Positions 25,841-31,280 of a stretch of DNA of 33,501 nucleotides are shown in pieces. The stretch is from positions 1-33,501 of IMG/VR virus record IMGVR_UViG_3300037847_000167. One strand, given 5' to 3'. The translations under genes were made by a program, and so were the position numbers. Position 1 is the stretch's first letter. Each line of letters opens with the position of its first letter. The stretch is from a virus. The notes under the pieces are model-generated. The model did not search any database, was not told the origin of the DNA, and worked only from the letters and a program-made list of their open reading frames with translations.

Positions 25841-26049
25841 TAGTCTCTGTAGCCGCCCCCTGCTTTTTTGTAGGCAGAAGCCAGCATTTGCGCTTTTCTC
25901 GCACTCCACTGACCCGGCCTCCCGCCTTTTCCGCCAGCCTTGATACGATTGAACAGACGCTTTCTCATCGCAGGCTTGGTGTAATTGCCAGCCTCGTTGA
26001 CGCGGCTCTTAGTCTTTTTCTTAGGTCGAGATGGTTTACGAGGGGCCAT
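25840..26049 (-). CDS. Basic miniprotein with KGGRPGQWSARKAQ motif (69 aa)
   Basis: The protein is Lys/Arg-rich: MAPRKPSRPKKKTKSRVNEA, NYTKPAMRKRLFNRIKAGGK, GGRPGQWSARKAQMLASAYK and GGGYRD. The second half is a conserved pattern I remember from many phages and some plasmids or bacteria (KAGxKGGxPGQWSARKAQxLAxxYKxxGGGY). No function is established. A DNA- or RNA-binding role is plausible from charge. AGGAGA 5 bases before the ATG is a strong ribosome site. It neighbours other basic miniproteins in this block. Confidence 0.8.
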   Translation of the reverse strand: MAPRKPSRPKKKTKSRVNEAGNYTKPAMRKRLFNRIKAGGKGGRPGQWSARKAQMLASAYKKAGGGYRD

Positions 26050-26064
26050 CAGTTTCTCCTGTAT

Positions 26065-26394
26065 TTACGGTCGCATCCTGATTTTTGTATCGGACATCTT
26101 TTCGTTTCGCCGTAGTGTTTGCAGGAAGTTACGCATACCCGGAGTAATCATCCGACCTGAATCTGTACTTCGTCGCTGTTCTCCGTATCTGGGTTCAGTT
26201 TGCATTTTGCTTCTACTGCCTATTTGGGCTGCACCTTCTACGTTATCCTTCTGGGCCGCACGGGCCGCTTCACCGCCATCGTCAGCCTTTTCAGCACTGG
26301 GGGCAGCTTTACGAGGGGAAGGACCACGCCCGTAGTACTCCTTGCCAGTGTCGTCCATTTGATCTGGTTCTTTTTTCTTCAGTTCTACTGGCAT
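26065..26394 (-). CDS. Hypothetical charged protein (109 aa)
   Basis: The protein is hydrophilic and probably disordered: MPVELKKKEPDQMDDTGKEY at the start, then a Lys/Glu/Ala-rich centre (PRKAAPSAEKADDGGEAARA), ending SGRMITPGMRNFLQTLRRNE and KIRMRP. A longer reading from 26520 exists but would lie inside the lysozyme gene. The ATG at 26394 overlaps the lysozyme stop (TGATG), with GGGAGAG 5 bases upstream, so I prefer it. No family recognised. Its coupling to the lysozyme suggests co-expression only. Confidence 0.7.
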   Translation of the reverse strand: MPVELKKKEPDQMDDTGKEYYGRGPSPRKAAPSAEKADDGGEAARAAQKDNVEGAAQIGSRSKMQTEPRYGEQRRSTDSGRMITPGMRNFLQTLRRNEKMSDTKIRMRP

Positions 26395-26909
26395 CAGAAC
26401 TCTCCCTTCTTCATAGCGTCCGAGAGTTTCGTCGCCCGTGATTTTACTTGCCGCGCCCAACGCGAATCGAGCATCTCGACGGATGCGGTGTCGAAGTCGC
26501 CTGCCTCGATGGCAGCCCACATCTTTTTAAATTTACAGAGGCGTGGCACGCCCATATTGAATGCCATGTCCATCACTATCAGTTGACGCACTGCATCGAG
26601 ATCGTACACACAGGGCTTTGCTCGTGTCAGTTCGTTCTCTACGATTGCAATGTCATTGGTGGCTAGATAATACGCATCCTCTTCTGTGATGCCATGTTGG
26701 TAAACAGCATCTATGGAGGGAATGTCCATGTAATCAAGTTCTGCCTTACTAATTCCTCGGCCTTCTAAATTGCGCCCGATACCTATGGTGTCGATGCCGA
26801 GAGTGTCTTTGTATACGGTAAGAACCAAGCCTTCGTGCTGTCTTACCTTTTCTACAAATGTATTTAGGTCGTACTTCATTCCGCGTTTTATGTTATTTGC
26901 ATTCATCAT
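26394..26909 (-). CDS. Endolysin, T4-type lysozyme (GH24)
   Basis: The protein cleaves the glycan strands of peptidoglycan at the end of infection. Residues 25-45 (HEGLVLTVYKDTLGIDTIGI onward) match the GH24 active site: E26, D35 and T41 keep the 9- and 6-residue spacings of the T4 lysozyme E11-D20-T26 triad. The C-terminal lobe has LIVMDMAFNMG and FKKMWAAIEAGDFDTASVEM, as expected for the family. No signal peptide is present, so it should need a holin. The ATG overlaps the small membrane gene (ATGA), with GAGG 7 bases upstream. A second ATG follows at once. Total 171 residues, normal for the family. Confidence 0.93.
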   Translation of the reverse strand: MMNANNIKRGMKYDLNTFVEKVRQHEGLVLTVYKDTLGIDTIGIGRNLEGRGISKAELDYMDIPSIDAVYQHGITEEDAYYLATNDIAIVENELTRAKPCVYDLDAVRQLIVMDMAFNMGVPRLCKFKKMWAAIEAGDFDTASVEMLDSRWARQVKSRATKLSDAMKKGEF

Positions 26910-27115
26910 TCTTTTGCCTCATGTCCCATCCACACCGCAAACGCACCTGTCATGGCCCCCGTCACCACACTTACAAGTGCTGCCTGTTGGCTTGTCGGGT
27001 CTGGTATTGCCATGAACCACTCCACTACGCGCCACGCCGAGATCGACATCCCCAACATCATCAAACGGGGGAGTATCCTCCACCGGAGTATTCTCTCCAT
27101 AGTAACTTCGGCCAT
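26906..27115 (-). CDS. Small two-span membrane protein, probable lysis accessory (69 aa)
   Basis: The protein begins MAEVTMERILRWRILPRLMM and has two hydrophobic spans at about residues 15-35 and 43-63, with the pattern IPDPTSQQAALVSVVTGAMT between and within them, and a charged end (GHEAKE). Small two-span proteins next to lysozymes are usually holins, antiholins or pinholins. Here a separate 3TM-type holin lies just upstream, so this one may be its partner. AAAGG 5 bases before the ATG supports the start at 27115. It is coupled to the lysozyme by ATGA. Confidence 0.78.
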   Translation of the reverse strand: MAEVTMERILRWRILPRLMMLGMSISAWRVVEWFMAIPDPTSQQAALVSVVTGAMTGAFAVWMGHEAKE

Positions 27116-27117
27116 GC

Positions 27118-27501
27118 TTACCTTTTCCCAAAGAATTTAGTAGCGCTACGAACGCCAAATGAGGCAGCAACGATAATCCCCAGAGAATATTGATACCATT
27201 GCGGCATAGCTTCGAGTTGTGCGAATCCATTAGCTACCACGCCCTCCATGCCCGGGATGAATGCAAGGATCAATGGCACCGAAAACAAAATAACCAGCCA
27301 CTCGTCTTTCCACGATGACTGGCTTCCACGTGCCATTTCTAAGTCCCATTCGAGTTCCCCCGTAGCTTTCTTTTCCATGATGGTCGCTTCGGCTTTCGCT
27401 CGTGCGACTTTGGCTCCCGTCTCGGCCTTTGTTTTTTCGACCTTACCCTCTAGCCATGTACCAGCTAAGTTGGCTATCGGGCCGATCAGCGCAGTTAACA
27501 T
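27118..27501 (-). CDS. Holin, GTA_holin_3TM family (127 aa)
   Basis: The protein matches the family of 3TM holins named after gene transfer agents (PF11351): LIGPIANLAGTWLEGKVEK at the start, a charged KAxAEA helix, GSQSSWKDEWLVILFSVPLI in the middle, and a final span (QYSLGIIVAASFGVRSATKF). Hydrophobic spans lie at about residues 67-83 and 103-120, with an amphipathic N-terminal helix. It should form the membrane lesion that releases the GH24 lysozyme two genes downstream. A GTG at 27507 is possible, but GAGG is 5 bases from the ATG at 27501. The gene overlaps the upstream gene by 7 bases. Confidence 0.88.
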   Translation of the reverse strand: MLTALIGPIANLAGTWLEGKVEKTKAETGAKVARAKAEATIMEKKATGELEWDLEMARGSQSSWKDEWLVILFSVPLILAFIPGMEGVVANGFAQLEAMPQWYQYSLGIIVAASFGVRSATKFFGKR

Positions 27502-27779
27502 TTCCACCTCTTCCGCGCCTGTCTAAGGCGGCTATTCGGATTCTTTGCAGCTTTTGGAAACTTCTTCATCTGCCCAGCAGAACGCGCACAGAACGACTTG
27601 CGCCGCTTGGCATCTTTGCTTCCGGGCTTGACTTTGCCGGTGACTGCAGTCTTAAGTTTAGAACCGGGGTTCTTACGACGATACGCAGCTACCCCAGCCT
27701 TAGTCATACCCGCGCCCTTTTTGGTAGGACGAAAGTTCTTTTTGTTACGGGCTGGCATGTTGTCGGCTTTACGTGCCAC
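27495..27779 (-). CDS. Basic miniprotein, DUF6321-like (94 aa)
   Basis: The centre and end carry a recognisable pattern: GMTKAGVAAYRRKNPGSKLK, TAVTGK, KPGSKDAKRRKSFCARSAGQ and NSRLRQARKRWKC, which I link to the DUF6321 family of phage-borne basic proteins. The RRKSFCARSxGQMKK motif and the last Cys are typical. Two Cys and many Lys/Arg suggest a nucleic-acid- or metal-binding role, unproven. The start is GTG at 27779, overlapping the upstream stop (TAGTG) with AGGA 7 bases upstream. An ATG at 27758 would shorten it by 7 residues but has no ribosome site. Confidence 0.82.
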   Translation of the reverse strand: MARKADNMPARNKKNFRPTKKGAGMTKAGVAAYRRKNPGSKLKTAVTGKVKPGSKDAKRRKSFCARSAGQMKKFPKAAKNPNSRLRQARKRWKC

Positions 27780-27928
27780 TAGCGTTTCCTTGCGGTTTGT
27801 GCGGCACGTTTAAAGTTGCCTGTTGTTGGTGCGCCTTTGCTACCAGCCTTACGCATCTTCTCACCGCTACCGGCTTTGATACGACGACGTTTGGCTGCAA
27901 TGTTGGCATATAATCCGCGACGTGCCAT
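27779..27928 (-). CDS. Basic miniprotein MARRGLYANIAAKRRRI type (49 aa)
   Basis: The 49 residues are MARRGLYANIAAKRRRIKAG, then SGEKMRKAGSKGAPTTGNFK and RAAQTARKR. It is a short gene that length filters miss. I recall the pattern (K/R)GLYANIxxKRxRIxxGSGEKMRKPGSKGAPT from many marine and other phages, always near structural genes. It is extremely basic, function unknown. AAGG is 9 bases before the ATG. The stop TAG overlaps the GTG start of the DUF6321-like gene by one base, so the two are probably translated together. Confidence 0.82.
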   Translation of the reverse strand: MARRGLYANIAAKRRRIKAGSGEKMRKAGSKGAPTTGNFKRAAQTARKR

Positions 27929-27932
27929 CTGA

Positions 27933-28142
27933 TTACGCCTTTACGAGCTTATAGCCTTTGGCTTTAGCAGCAGCACGAATAGCAGCGAGGGTCATTGCGC
28001 CGCCGCGCTTGCCGCCTTTTGCTTTACCGCCCTTCTTCATCATCATCTTACGGCCACCGCGCATACCGCCCTTAGCCATGCCTTTGGCTTTTGTCTTGCC
28101 GCCGCGCTTCATGCCTTTACTCTTCATCGTCATCTTCTTCAT
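27933..28142 (-). CDS. Lys/Gly/Met-rich basic miniprotein (69 aa)
   Basis: The protein is made of K, G, M and R runs: MKKMTMKSKGMKRGGKTKAK, GMAKGGMRGGRKMMMKKGGK and a helical end MTLAAIRAAAKAKGYKLVKA. A longer reading from 28187 is open, but GGAGAG stands 5 bases before the ATG at 28142, so I use that start; it overlaps the previous gene by 26 bases. The heptapeptide GMKRGGK also occurs in the Met-rich gene at 154-426. The low complexity suggests a nucleic-acid-condensing or virion-associated role, which is inference. Confidence 0.72.
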   Translation of the reverse strand: MKKMTMKSKGMKRGGKTKAKGMAKGGMRGGRKMMMKKGGKAKGGKRGGAMTLAAIRAAAKAKGYKLVKA

Positions 28143-28806
28143 AATCGCTCTCCGCATAGAGGTTGTCGAATACCCGTGCCGTGTCACTTACGTAGTTCGG
28201 GTCTTGTTTTGAATGATGGACCCACTGACTTGGGGCAAAATCTGGTGGTCCTTCGCCTGTCACAAACCATGCAGGATTCGTGACTCTTACTCTGTTGTTG
28301 GGCAGTGCAACCATATTGCCTGTCCACTTACCCGCATCGAGTAGTTCTAGCACATGACTTTGTTTATGTTGGGCAGGGTCATCTGCTACTTCTGTGTCTG
28401 TGTAGTCTACTGTAAAGTAGTACTTGGCTGGATAGAACTCCCCATCTATCTTTGCCAACCACGGACAAGGTGTGGCTCTGTTCAATACAAACACCGAGTG
28501 ATGATGTGATTGACAGTCCCACGGCTGGGCTAAGTACGTTGGCATAGGCTCGGGCCATTCGTCGAAGGGCGTGTCACCTACAAGTGCTGTGAGAGGCATA
28601 CGTGCCCACATTGCACCGCCATGTACATTCTCTTCCTCATCACACCCCGTAAATAACACCTGAAAGGATAGGGTACGCATCGGCAGAGTTGTGACTGCTA
28701 TCACCATTGCGTGTAAAAACTCGCCCTGATAGCGGTCGTGATTCGTTGTGTATTCTCTACGCACCCATGCTTTGAAGTAGGGCACATTGCTTGTTATGTA
28801 GTTCAT
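28117..28806 (-). CDS. Conserved phage hypothetical protein (229 aa)
   Basis: The sequence begins MNYITSNVPYFKAWVRREYT and contains YQGEFLHAMVIAVTTLPMRT, LSFQVLFTGCDEEENVHGGA and MWARMPLTALVGD, ending in an acidic tail (SDYEEDDDEE). I remember this type of protein from marine phages, without a known function. The mixture of conserved Trp, Tyr and His looks like a folded soluble protein. ATG 28824 gives a longer reading, but AGGAG at 28815-28819 stands 8 bases before the ATG at 28806, and that N-terminus looks more natural. It is the first gene after the terminator/promoter region. Confidence 0.8.
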   Translation of the reverse strand: MNYITSNVPYFKAWVRREYTTNHDRYQGEFLHAMVIAVTTLPMRTLSFQVLFTGCDEEENVHGGAMWARMPLTALVGDTPFDEWPEPMPTYLAQPWDCQSHHHSVFVLNRATPCPWLAKIDGEFYPAKYYFTVDYTDTEVADDPAQHKQSHVLELLDAGKWTGNMVALPNNRVRVTNPAWFVTGEGPPDFAPSQWVHHSKQDPNYVSDTARVFDNLYAESDYEEDDDEE

Positions 28807-28814
28807 AAGCGAAA

Positions 28815-28819
28815 CTCCT
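28815..28819 (-). promoter_or_regulatory. Ribosome binding site that decides the start at 28806
   Basis: The minus strand reads AGGAG, 8 bases before the ATG at 28806. The upstream ATG at 28824 has only a poor site, so the shorter reading is preferred. Confidence 0.7.
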
Positions 28820-28831
28820 GTCATTTTCCCG

Positions 28832-28845
28832 GCAGGGGTTCCTGC
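28832..28845. promoter_or_regulatory. Inverted repeat at the predicted transcription start
   Basis: GCAGG and CCTGC are 5-base arms around a 4-base centre. The repeat lies between the -10 box and the ribosome site of the gene at 28117-28806 and covers the predicted start point near 28838. It could be a small operator or a 5' hairpin in the RNA. The arms are short, so chance is not excluded. Confidence 0.35.
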
Positions 28846-28873
28846 TTATATCATGTATAAGTAAAAGGGTCAA
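28845..28873 (-). promoter_or_regulatory. Sigma70-type promoter with extended -10
   Basis: The minus strand shows TTGACC (28868-28873) and TATAAG (28845-28850) separated by exactly 17 bases, with TGA directly before the -10 box. The -35 box lies inside the descending arm of the terminator hairpin. It would restart transcription for the accessory and lysis block after the capsid operon ends. Confidence 0.7.
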
Positions 28874-28895
28874 GGGGGCAAGACGCCCCCCTGAC
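28869..28895 (-). terminator. Intrinsic terminator after the decoration protein gene
   Basis: The minus-strand RNA can form an 11-pair stem (outer GUCA pairing with its complement, one G-U pair, then GGGGGC/GCCCCC) around a 5-base loop. The hairpin begins 8 bases after the decoration gene. CCUUUUACUU follows, so the U tract is short. The position, just after coat and decoration genes, is where podoviruses such as T7 place their main late terminator. Partial read-through is likely. Confidence 0.7.
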
Positions 28896-28902
28896 AGGTT
28901 GG

Positions 28903-29325
28903 TTAGGCGAACGATGCCGCCGTTTCAGCAGTACCCATCTCTGCAATCACTGCAAAGACACGGCACTTGCCGTCAAAGGTTGCCGAGTTTACGATCATGT
29001 CAATCGTGTCAGCGGCAGTATACAGCTTGGCTGTACCTGCTGCGTTGTTGATCTCGTGACCTGTTGCCGTGGCATCCAAAGCAGCAACATACAGATCGTC
29101 GTCGGAATCATCGCCTAAGTCGATAACACAACCAGAGTTGGATGTTGCAGTCAGGATTTCCACACCCGCCATAAGGACGAGAGTGTTAGCATTCATCTCG
29201 AAGACTTCAATCGAGTCGGAAGTCGTCAGGTTAGTGGACGAGAAGTCCAGAACAACCTCGATGATCTGCGGCTTGATGCCAAGAGGGACGCCTGCGACAG
29301 CGCCAGTTACAGTGTAAGTAGCCAT
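28903..29325 (-). CDS. Putative capsid decoration/stabilisation protein (140 aa)
   Basis: The protein begins MATYTVTGAVAGVPLGIKPQ, is Thr/Ala/Asp-rich and beta in character (IEVVLDFSSTNLTTSDSIEV, then DTIDMIVNSATFDGKCRVFA). It directly follows the major capsid gene, is of decoration-protein size and has a very strong ribosome site (GGGAGG at 7 bases), as expected for a protein made in high copy. No exact family is recognised. A capsid cement role is the best inference; a head completion protein is the alternative. Confidence 0.75.
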   Translation of the reverse strand: MATYTVTGAVAGVPLGIKPQIIEVVLDFSSTNLTTSDSIEVFEMNANTLVLMAGVEILTATSNSGCVIDLGDDSDDDLYVAALDATATGHEINNAAGTAKLYTAADTIDMIVNSATFDGKCRVFAVIAEMGTAETAASFA

Positions 29326-29340
29326 TACTAAGCCTCCCTA

Positions 29341-30279
29341 TTAGTCAGTCTTAATGACGCCTTGGACGATAGCTTCCGGGCGAATGACCTTACGGCCAAA
29401 CACGTGGAGACCACGAACAATGTCACTAAAGGTTTCGGTCGAACGGACAACCTCGGTCTTCGCAATGTGCGAAGCGGTAGCCGTTGAGGACATGTGACCA
29501 GCCATGACAACAAAGTCATTGGTGGTGTCCTGCGAAGTGATAGTCACAACGTCAGTTCCCGAGTTGTTCAGGGCGGTGGACTTGTAACAGTTAAAGCCAG
29601 CAATGTTGCCAGCCATTACAAGGCCGTTGCGGAGCGGCGAGGTGCCGTCACCAGTTACCTGAACTTCTGCGAACTTGGCACCAGCCTTGAACGCATTCTC
29701 GTAGAAGATCGGAGGTGCTACAAACCAGCGGTTCTCTTCCGGAACGGACTGGTCGTCAAGGATACGAGCCATTGTCATCAACAGGTTGACCGCAACGTCT
29801 TCGTTGCCGCTACCAGTGATGTCAATAGGCGAAGAAGCCGTGCCAACAGAGGTGCCGGTGTTACCAGCATTATCTGCCATGTTTTGCAGGATGTTCGCAT
29901 CGTACTTGCGCTTCAGGGAGAATGCTCCCGAAGAAGTAGCAAGTGCCTCGAAGTTGACGTGAGAATGACGCTCTTCAATGTCGTCAATCTTAAACGCAAA
30001 AGCGTTTGCTTGATCGACCACCATAGTGATCTGATCGTCAGCAAGGTCTTGCGGGTTTACTACCGTGCCGCGTGCATAAGAGGAGACCGTAATGGTCGGC
30101 TCTTTGATGATGCGGACGGTATCGCCAAAATTCTCAATTTCGCCAGCGTAGTCGGTATTCGTAATGTCTTCTGCAACCGAAGCGCGACGGAAGAATTTGA
30201 GAACTTTTTGGCTAAAAATTTCCGGTGTAAAGTTACCGGATGGCAGGTTATTATGACCTGACGCGCTATTAAAAGCCAT
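29341..30279 (-). CDS. Major capsid protein
   Basis: The 312-residue protein has the expected features of a P22/HK97-fold coat protein: an N-terminal arm (NNLPSGNFTPEIFSQKVLKF), a spine-helix region (YDANILQNMADNAG), and the block ARILDDQSVPEENRWFVAPP followed by a Tyr/Phe segment and the C-terminal strand (FSDIVRGLHVFGRKVIRPEA). VPxxxRxxVxxP is a recurrent motif of coat proteins of this class. It lies between scaffold and decoration protein, the standard order. The ribosome site is AAGGA at 7 bases. It forms the capsid shell. Identification is by motif and order. Confidence 0.92.
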   Translation of the reverse strand: MAFNSASGHNNLPSGNFTPEIFSQKVLKFFRRASVAEDITNTDYAGEIENFGDTVRIIKEPTITVSSYARGTVVNPQDLADDQITMVVDQANAFAFKIDDIEERHSHVNFEALATSSGAFSLKRKYDANILQNMADNAGNTGTSVGTASSPIDITGSGNEDVAVNLLMTMARILDDQSVPEENRWFVAPPIFYENAFKAGAKFAEVQVTGDGTSPLRNGLVMAGNIAGFNCYKSTALNNSGTDVVTITSQDTTNDFVVMAGHMSSTATASHIAKTEVVRSTETFSDIVRGLHVFGRKVIRPEAIVQGVIKTD

Positions 30280-30310
30280 TAGTCCATCCTTCCTATTTGG
30301 AGGTTAAGGG

Positions 30311-31189
30311 TTAGTTTTCGTAATCGATTCGGCCCTCTGTCCTCGCGGTATCGAGTTCTGCTTCATGCTTCTCGAATTCCCACGGTTTCATCCGACCGAT
30401 TTCAGAGGCTTTCCAAATACGCCCCTCTCCTTTTGCTTCACCTGTAATGTCACGTGCCTTGGGAGAGTTTACAGCCGCTGCAGCAGCTTCACTCTTCTTG
30501 GCACGTTTTTTACTTGTGATGCCAACATCCACCTTGTACAGATCAAGAACACGAGATGCCCACCGGGCGTCAGTATTGTTCTTCAGGATGCCGTCAGAGA
30601 TGTTTTCGGGCTGTTCTTCTAGCCACTGGAGAAAACGCTCATCCGTACGCAACTCGTTAAAGTCTGGATGATTGTTTGTTAGTTCTTGGTATGCGGCCTG
30701 TACCCGTGTGTTTTGTTCCTTTTCGCGGATGGTAGCGAGTTCTTTTTCCAGTTCACCTGCCCGTTCGCCAGCCTTCATAGTTGCAATCGTCTCGACAACG
30801 TCGTACACGTCGGGATATTGTTCTTTGAAGGATTCTAGTTCTTCGGGGGACTTGGGTAGAGCAATGTTCTCTTGGCGAGTAGCTTGTGAAAGGGTCGCCG
30901 TCATCTCTTGCTCTTTTGTCTTAAACTCTTCTACCTTTGCATCGTAGTGCCGCTTGAGATCGTCGTAACGCTTCTTGTAGTCGTGTTCCGCTTTCTCTGC
31001 GCCTTCTACAAAGTTGGGTTCGGATTCCTCATCCGACTCTTGTTGCTCCGCATGCTGTTCTACCACCTCGTCGTCTTCGTCTTGGTACACCTCTTCTCGG
31101 TACTTACCCTTGTAAAGAGCGTCGTTGTTGATAGTTCCAAAGGAGTCGTTGGGTTTATTGGCACGAATGCCACGAACTTTTTTTGCCAT
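30311..31189 (-). CDS. Capsid scaffolding protein
   Basis: The 292-residue protein is acidic and rich in Glu, Lys and Gln, with coiled-coil regions at about residues 68-100 (AEHDYKKRYDDLKRHYDAKV) and 140-170 (GERAGELEKELATIREKEQN), an N-terminal disordered acidic stretch (EDDEVVEQHAEQQESDEESE) and a conserved-looking NNHPDFNELR segment. It ends KPWEFEKHEAELDTARTEGR. This is the classic layout of podovirus scaffolds that guide coat assembly and leave the head before packaging. It is immediately upstream of the coat gene. GAGG lies 8 bases before the ATG. Confidence 0.9.
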   Translation of the reverse strand: MAKKVRGIRANKPNDSFGTINNDALYKGKYREEVYQDEDDEVVEQHAEQQESDEESEPNFVEGAEKAEHDYKKRYDDLKRHYDAKVEEFKTKEQEMTATLSQATRQENIALPKSPEELESFKEQYPDVYDVVETIATMKAGERAGELEKELATIREKEQNTRVQAAYQELTNNHPDFNELRTDERFLQWLEEQPENISDGILKNNTDARWASRVLDLYKVDVGITSKKRAKKSEAAAAAVNSPKARDITGEAKGEGRIWKASEIGRMKPWEFEKHEAELDTARTEGRIDYEN

Positions 31190-31199
31190 TTGATTTACC

Positions 31200-31280
31200 T
31201 CACATGCGGGGCCACTTGGCTGTGGGTAGCCGCTCCGGTTGTGTCAGGGCCGCACTGGCGGGTAGCTGACTAATTCTATT
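31200..31280 (-). other. GC-rich leader of the scaffold gene with an open reading frame
   Basis: Between the stop of the 686-residue gene and the scaffold start there are 89 bases without an annotated gene. The segment 31201-31270 is about 69% G+C by count, clearly richer than its neighbours. A frame one base ahead of the 686-residue frame stays open for 26 codons (starting NRISQLPASAALTQPERLPT) to a TGA at 31200-31202, but has no start codon. Minus-strand RNA could pair GUGCGG with CCGCAU and form an inner GGCU/AGCC hairpin. It could be a structured leader or the relic of a longer reading frame. Confidence 0.5.

Noticed and set aside
25841-25909. Longer N-terminus for the 62-residue gene (start at 25909)
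   Set aside because: It overlaps the upstream basic protein for 70 bases; the ATG at 25840 gives TAATG coupling and a hydrophobic N-terminus at the right place.
26395-26520. Longer N-terminus for the 109-residue gene (start at 26520)
   Set aside because: It would lie within the lysozyme gene, and the ATG at 26394 has a strong ribosome site and TGATG coupling.
29494-30261. 255-codon open frame on the plus strand opposite the major capsid gene
   Set aside because: It lies wholly inside the coat gene on the other strand, has no ribosome site of note and a composition (Val/Arg/Cys-rich) typical of an antisense shadow.
30280-31278. Portal or terminase gene in the head module
   Set aside because: No protein in the window has portal or terminase ATPase/nuclease motifs (no Walker A in a large protein here). 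These genes probably lie beyond the right edge.
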